Shown here one piece after another: positions 6,254-6,876 of a stretch of DNA of 6,876 nucleotides (position 1 is its first letter; each line of letters begins with the position of its first letter). A model generated the notes under the pieces. That model ran no database searches. It was not told the DNA's origin and saw nothing but the letters and a program-made list of their open reading frames with translations. This DNA comes from Oscillospiraceae bacterium (GTDB taxonomy: Bacteria; Bacillota_A; Clostridia; Oscillospirales; Ruminococcaceae), in the NCBI GenBank assembly GCA_017400025.1, contig JAFQAF010000264.1, forward strand, positions 1 through 6,876. Direction: 5' to 3'. The translations under genes and the position numbers were made by a program.

Positions 6254-6285
6254 AAAAGCTCCCGTTATAATACGGGAGCTTTTTT
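6254..6285 (+). terminator. Intrinsic terminator ending the transporter operon
   Basis: A 12-bp perfect stem (6254-6265 with 6272-6283) with a GC-rich core GCTCCCG and a six-base loop, running into a T tract (6280-6285). It lies 16 bases after the nupQ stop and is the strongest terminator in the window. Confidence 0.93.
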
Positions 6286-6299
6286 ATCGCAAAATATAC

Positions 6300-6328
6300 T
6301 TGAAAAAAACAGTGTAATGATGTATTAT
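6300..6328 (+). promoter_or_regulatory. Promoter of the tRNA-Pro gene
   Basis: TTGAAA (6300-6305), a 17-base spacer and TATTAT (6323-6328). The predicted start, near 6335, is only about 7 bases before the mature tRNA 5' end. It directly follows the transporter terminator, so the tRNA is an independent unit. Confidence 0.7.
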
Positions 6329-6341
6329 ATATTAGAAATGT

Positions 6342-6417
6342 CTGGGTGTGGCGCAGTTGGTAGCGTGCTACCTTGGGGTGGTAGAGGTCGCCTGTTCAAG
6401 TCAGGTCACTCAGACCA
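6342..6417 (+). tRNA. tRNA-Pro, anticodon GGG
   Basis: A complete 76-nt cloverleaf. The acceptor stem is 6342-6348 with 6407-6413, opening with the C1-G72 pair typical of bacterial proline tRNA. The discriminator is A (6414) and CCA is encoded (6415-6417). The D stem is 6351-6354 with 6363-6366, closed by a G-U pair. The anticodon stem is 6368-6372 with 6380-6384, around loop TTGGGGT, giving anticodon GGG at 6375-6377. The T stem is 6390-6394 with 6402-6406, with T loop TTCAAGT. It should read CCC and CCU codons. The highly expressed lipoprotein gene uses mainly CCA for proline, so it would depend on another isoacceptor not in this window. Confidence 0.96.
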
Positions 6418-6418
6418 G

Positions 6419-6445
6419 GCCTGTCGGTTTTCCGGCAGGCTTTTT
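6419..6445 (+). terminator. Intrinsic terminator of the tRNA gene
   Basis: A 9-bp stem with one G-U pair (6419-6427 with 6432-6440) and a TTTT loop, followed by five T (6441-6445). It begins two bases after the encoded CCA, so the transcript is a single tRNA with a minimal trailer. Confidence 0.9.
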
Positions 6446-6447
6446 GC

Positions 6448-6476
6448 TTTGCATAAACAGTTTTATATGTTATAAT
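6448..6476 (+). promoter_or_regulatory. Extended -10 promoter of the hydrolase gene
   Basis: A perfect TATAAT (6471-6476) is preceded by TGT (6468-6470), giving an extended -10. A weak -35, TTTGCA (6448-6453), lies 17 bases upstream. The start should be near 6483, about 25 bases before the ATG. Confidence 0.65.
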
Positions 6477-6507
6477 CAAATAAATATATGTGCAGGTGGT
6501 GCGGAAG

Positions 6508-6876
6508 ATGTTCAATGCAGAAAACAGAAAATTTTATATTGATGACACATATATGGATTATCTTGTGTTTGGAAACGGGCAGAAGATTATGGTTATTATT
6601 GCCGGCCTCAGTACGCTTACCATAGGCGGAATGGCATTGCCTATGGCGGTTATGTATCGCAAATTTGCAAAGGAATACAGAGTATATGTGATTGACCGCC
6701 GTGCAGACCTGCCGCCGGGCTGTACTATAGAGCAGATGGCAGAAGACACCATAAAGGTCATAGACAGTCTGCAGATAAAGAGTGCAGATGTGATAGGTGT
6801 GTCCCAGGGAGGTATGATTGCCCAATGTATAGCTATCAGACGCCCGGGCCTTGTCAGAAAGCTGGTGCTGGCTGTA
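6508..6876 (+). CDS. Alpha/beta-hydrolase, N-terminal part, substrate unknown
   Basis: The first 123 residues of a protein with the alpha/beta-hydrolase fold; the rest lies beyond the window. Visible parts are a leading beta hairpin (YMDYLVFGNG, 15-24) and strand 3 with the oxyanion-hole turn, here IIAGLST (30-36) instead of the usual HG motif. These are followed by strand 4 with VYVIDRR (59-65) and the nucleophile elbow GVSQGG (97-102), with Ser99 as the likely catalytic serine. The acid and histidine of the triad are not in view. The start is ATG 6508, with AGGTGG (6494-6499) 8 bases upstream; in-frame GTG codons at 6490, 6496 and 6499 are less likely because they precede or overlap this site. 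The protein has no signal peptide, so it is probably cytoplasmic. Codon use is ordinary, unlike the transporter. An esterase or peptidase-like role is possible, but no substrate can be named. Confidence 0.82.
   Translation, partial: MFNAENRKFYIDDTYMDYLVFGNGQKIMVIIAGLSTLTIGGMALPMAVMYRKFAKEYRVYVIDRRADLPPGCTIEQMAEDTIKVIDSLQIKSADVIGVSQGGMIAQCIAIRRPGLVRKLVLAV

Noticed and set aside
6266..6271. TATAAT in the loop of the operon terminator as a promoter -10
   Set aside because: No acceptable -35 lies 16-18 bases upstream, and the hexamer is explained as the terminator loop; the tRNA has a better promoter at 6300-6328.
6395..6445. tRNA-Pro 3' end as an integration site of a mobile element
   Set aside because: No integrase, no second copy of the tRNA end and no composition break appear downstream; the tRNA is followed at once by its own terminator and an ordinary gene.

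Overview
The window looks chromosomal and comes from a low-to-moderate-GC Gram-positive bacterium of the phylum Bacillota, most probably class Clostridia. This is an inference from strong AGGAGG-type ribosome binding sites, hairpin-plus-U-tract terminators, near-consensus vegetative promoters, a CCA-encoding tRNA gene, a lipoprotein signal followed by a Gly/Glu-rich tether, and the pairing of rsgA with thiN. The genus cannot be read from the sequence alone.

Layout. Bases 1-279 hold the 3' third of rsgA (30S-assembly GTPase). thiN (thiamine diphosphokinase, 280-906) follows it directly and ends at a bidirectional terminator. The other strand then carries a 47-residue single-pass membrane protein (940-1083) with its own promoter, ribosome binding site and a share of that terminator. 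Bases 1084-1346 are AT-rich and hold two divergent promoters plus dyad symmetries. Bases 1347-6238 hold a four-gene purine-nucleoside-type ABC transporter: a BMP/PnrA lipoprotein, a double ATPase, and two membrane subunits. The lipoprotein gene has its own promoter and terminator. The ATPase and permease genes (2597-6238) overlap one another, start from a second promoter and end at a strong terminator. Next is a compact tRNA-Pro(GGG) gene with its own promoter and terminator (6300-6445). Last is the start of an alpha/beta-hydrolase gene, cut by the window edge.

How the genes work together. The lipoprotein (bmpA) should capture nucleosides outside the cell and deliver them to the NupP/NupQ channel, powered by NupO. 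It corresponds to the Bacillus subtilis NupNOPQ guanosine importer and Lactococcus BmpA-NupABC. The separate transcription unit and strongly biased codon use of the lipoprotein gene suggest that the binding protein is made in excess over the membrane complex.

I found no clearly undescribed multi-gene system. The points most worth a second look are the complete small transmembrane-protein gene opposite thiN, the dyads and leader hairpin controlling the lipoprotein gene, and the altered active-site motifs in ThiN and in the terminal hydrolase.
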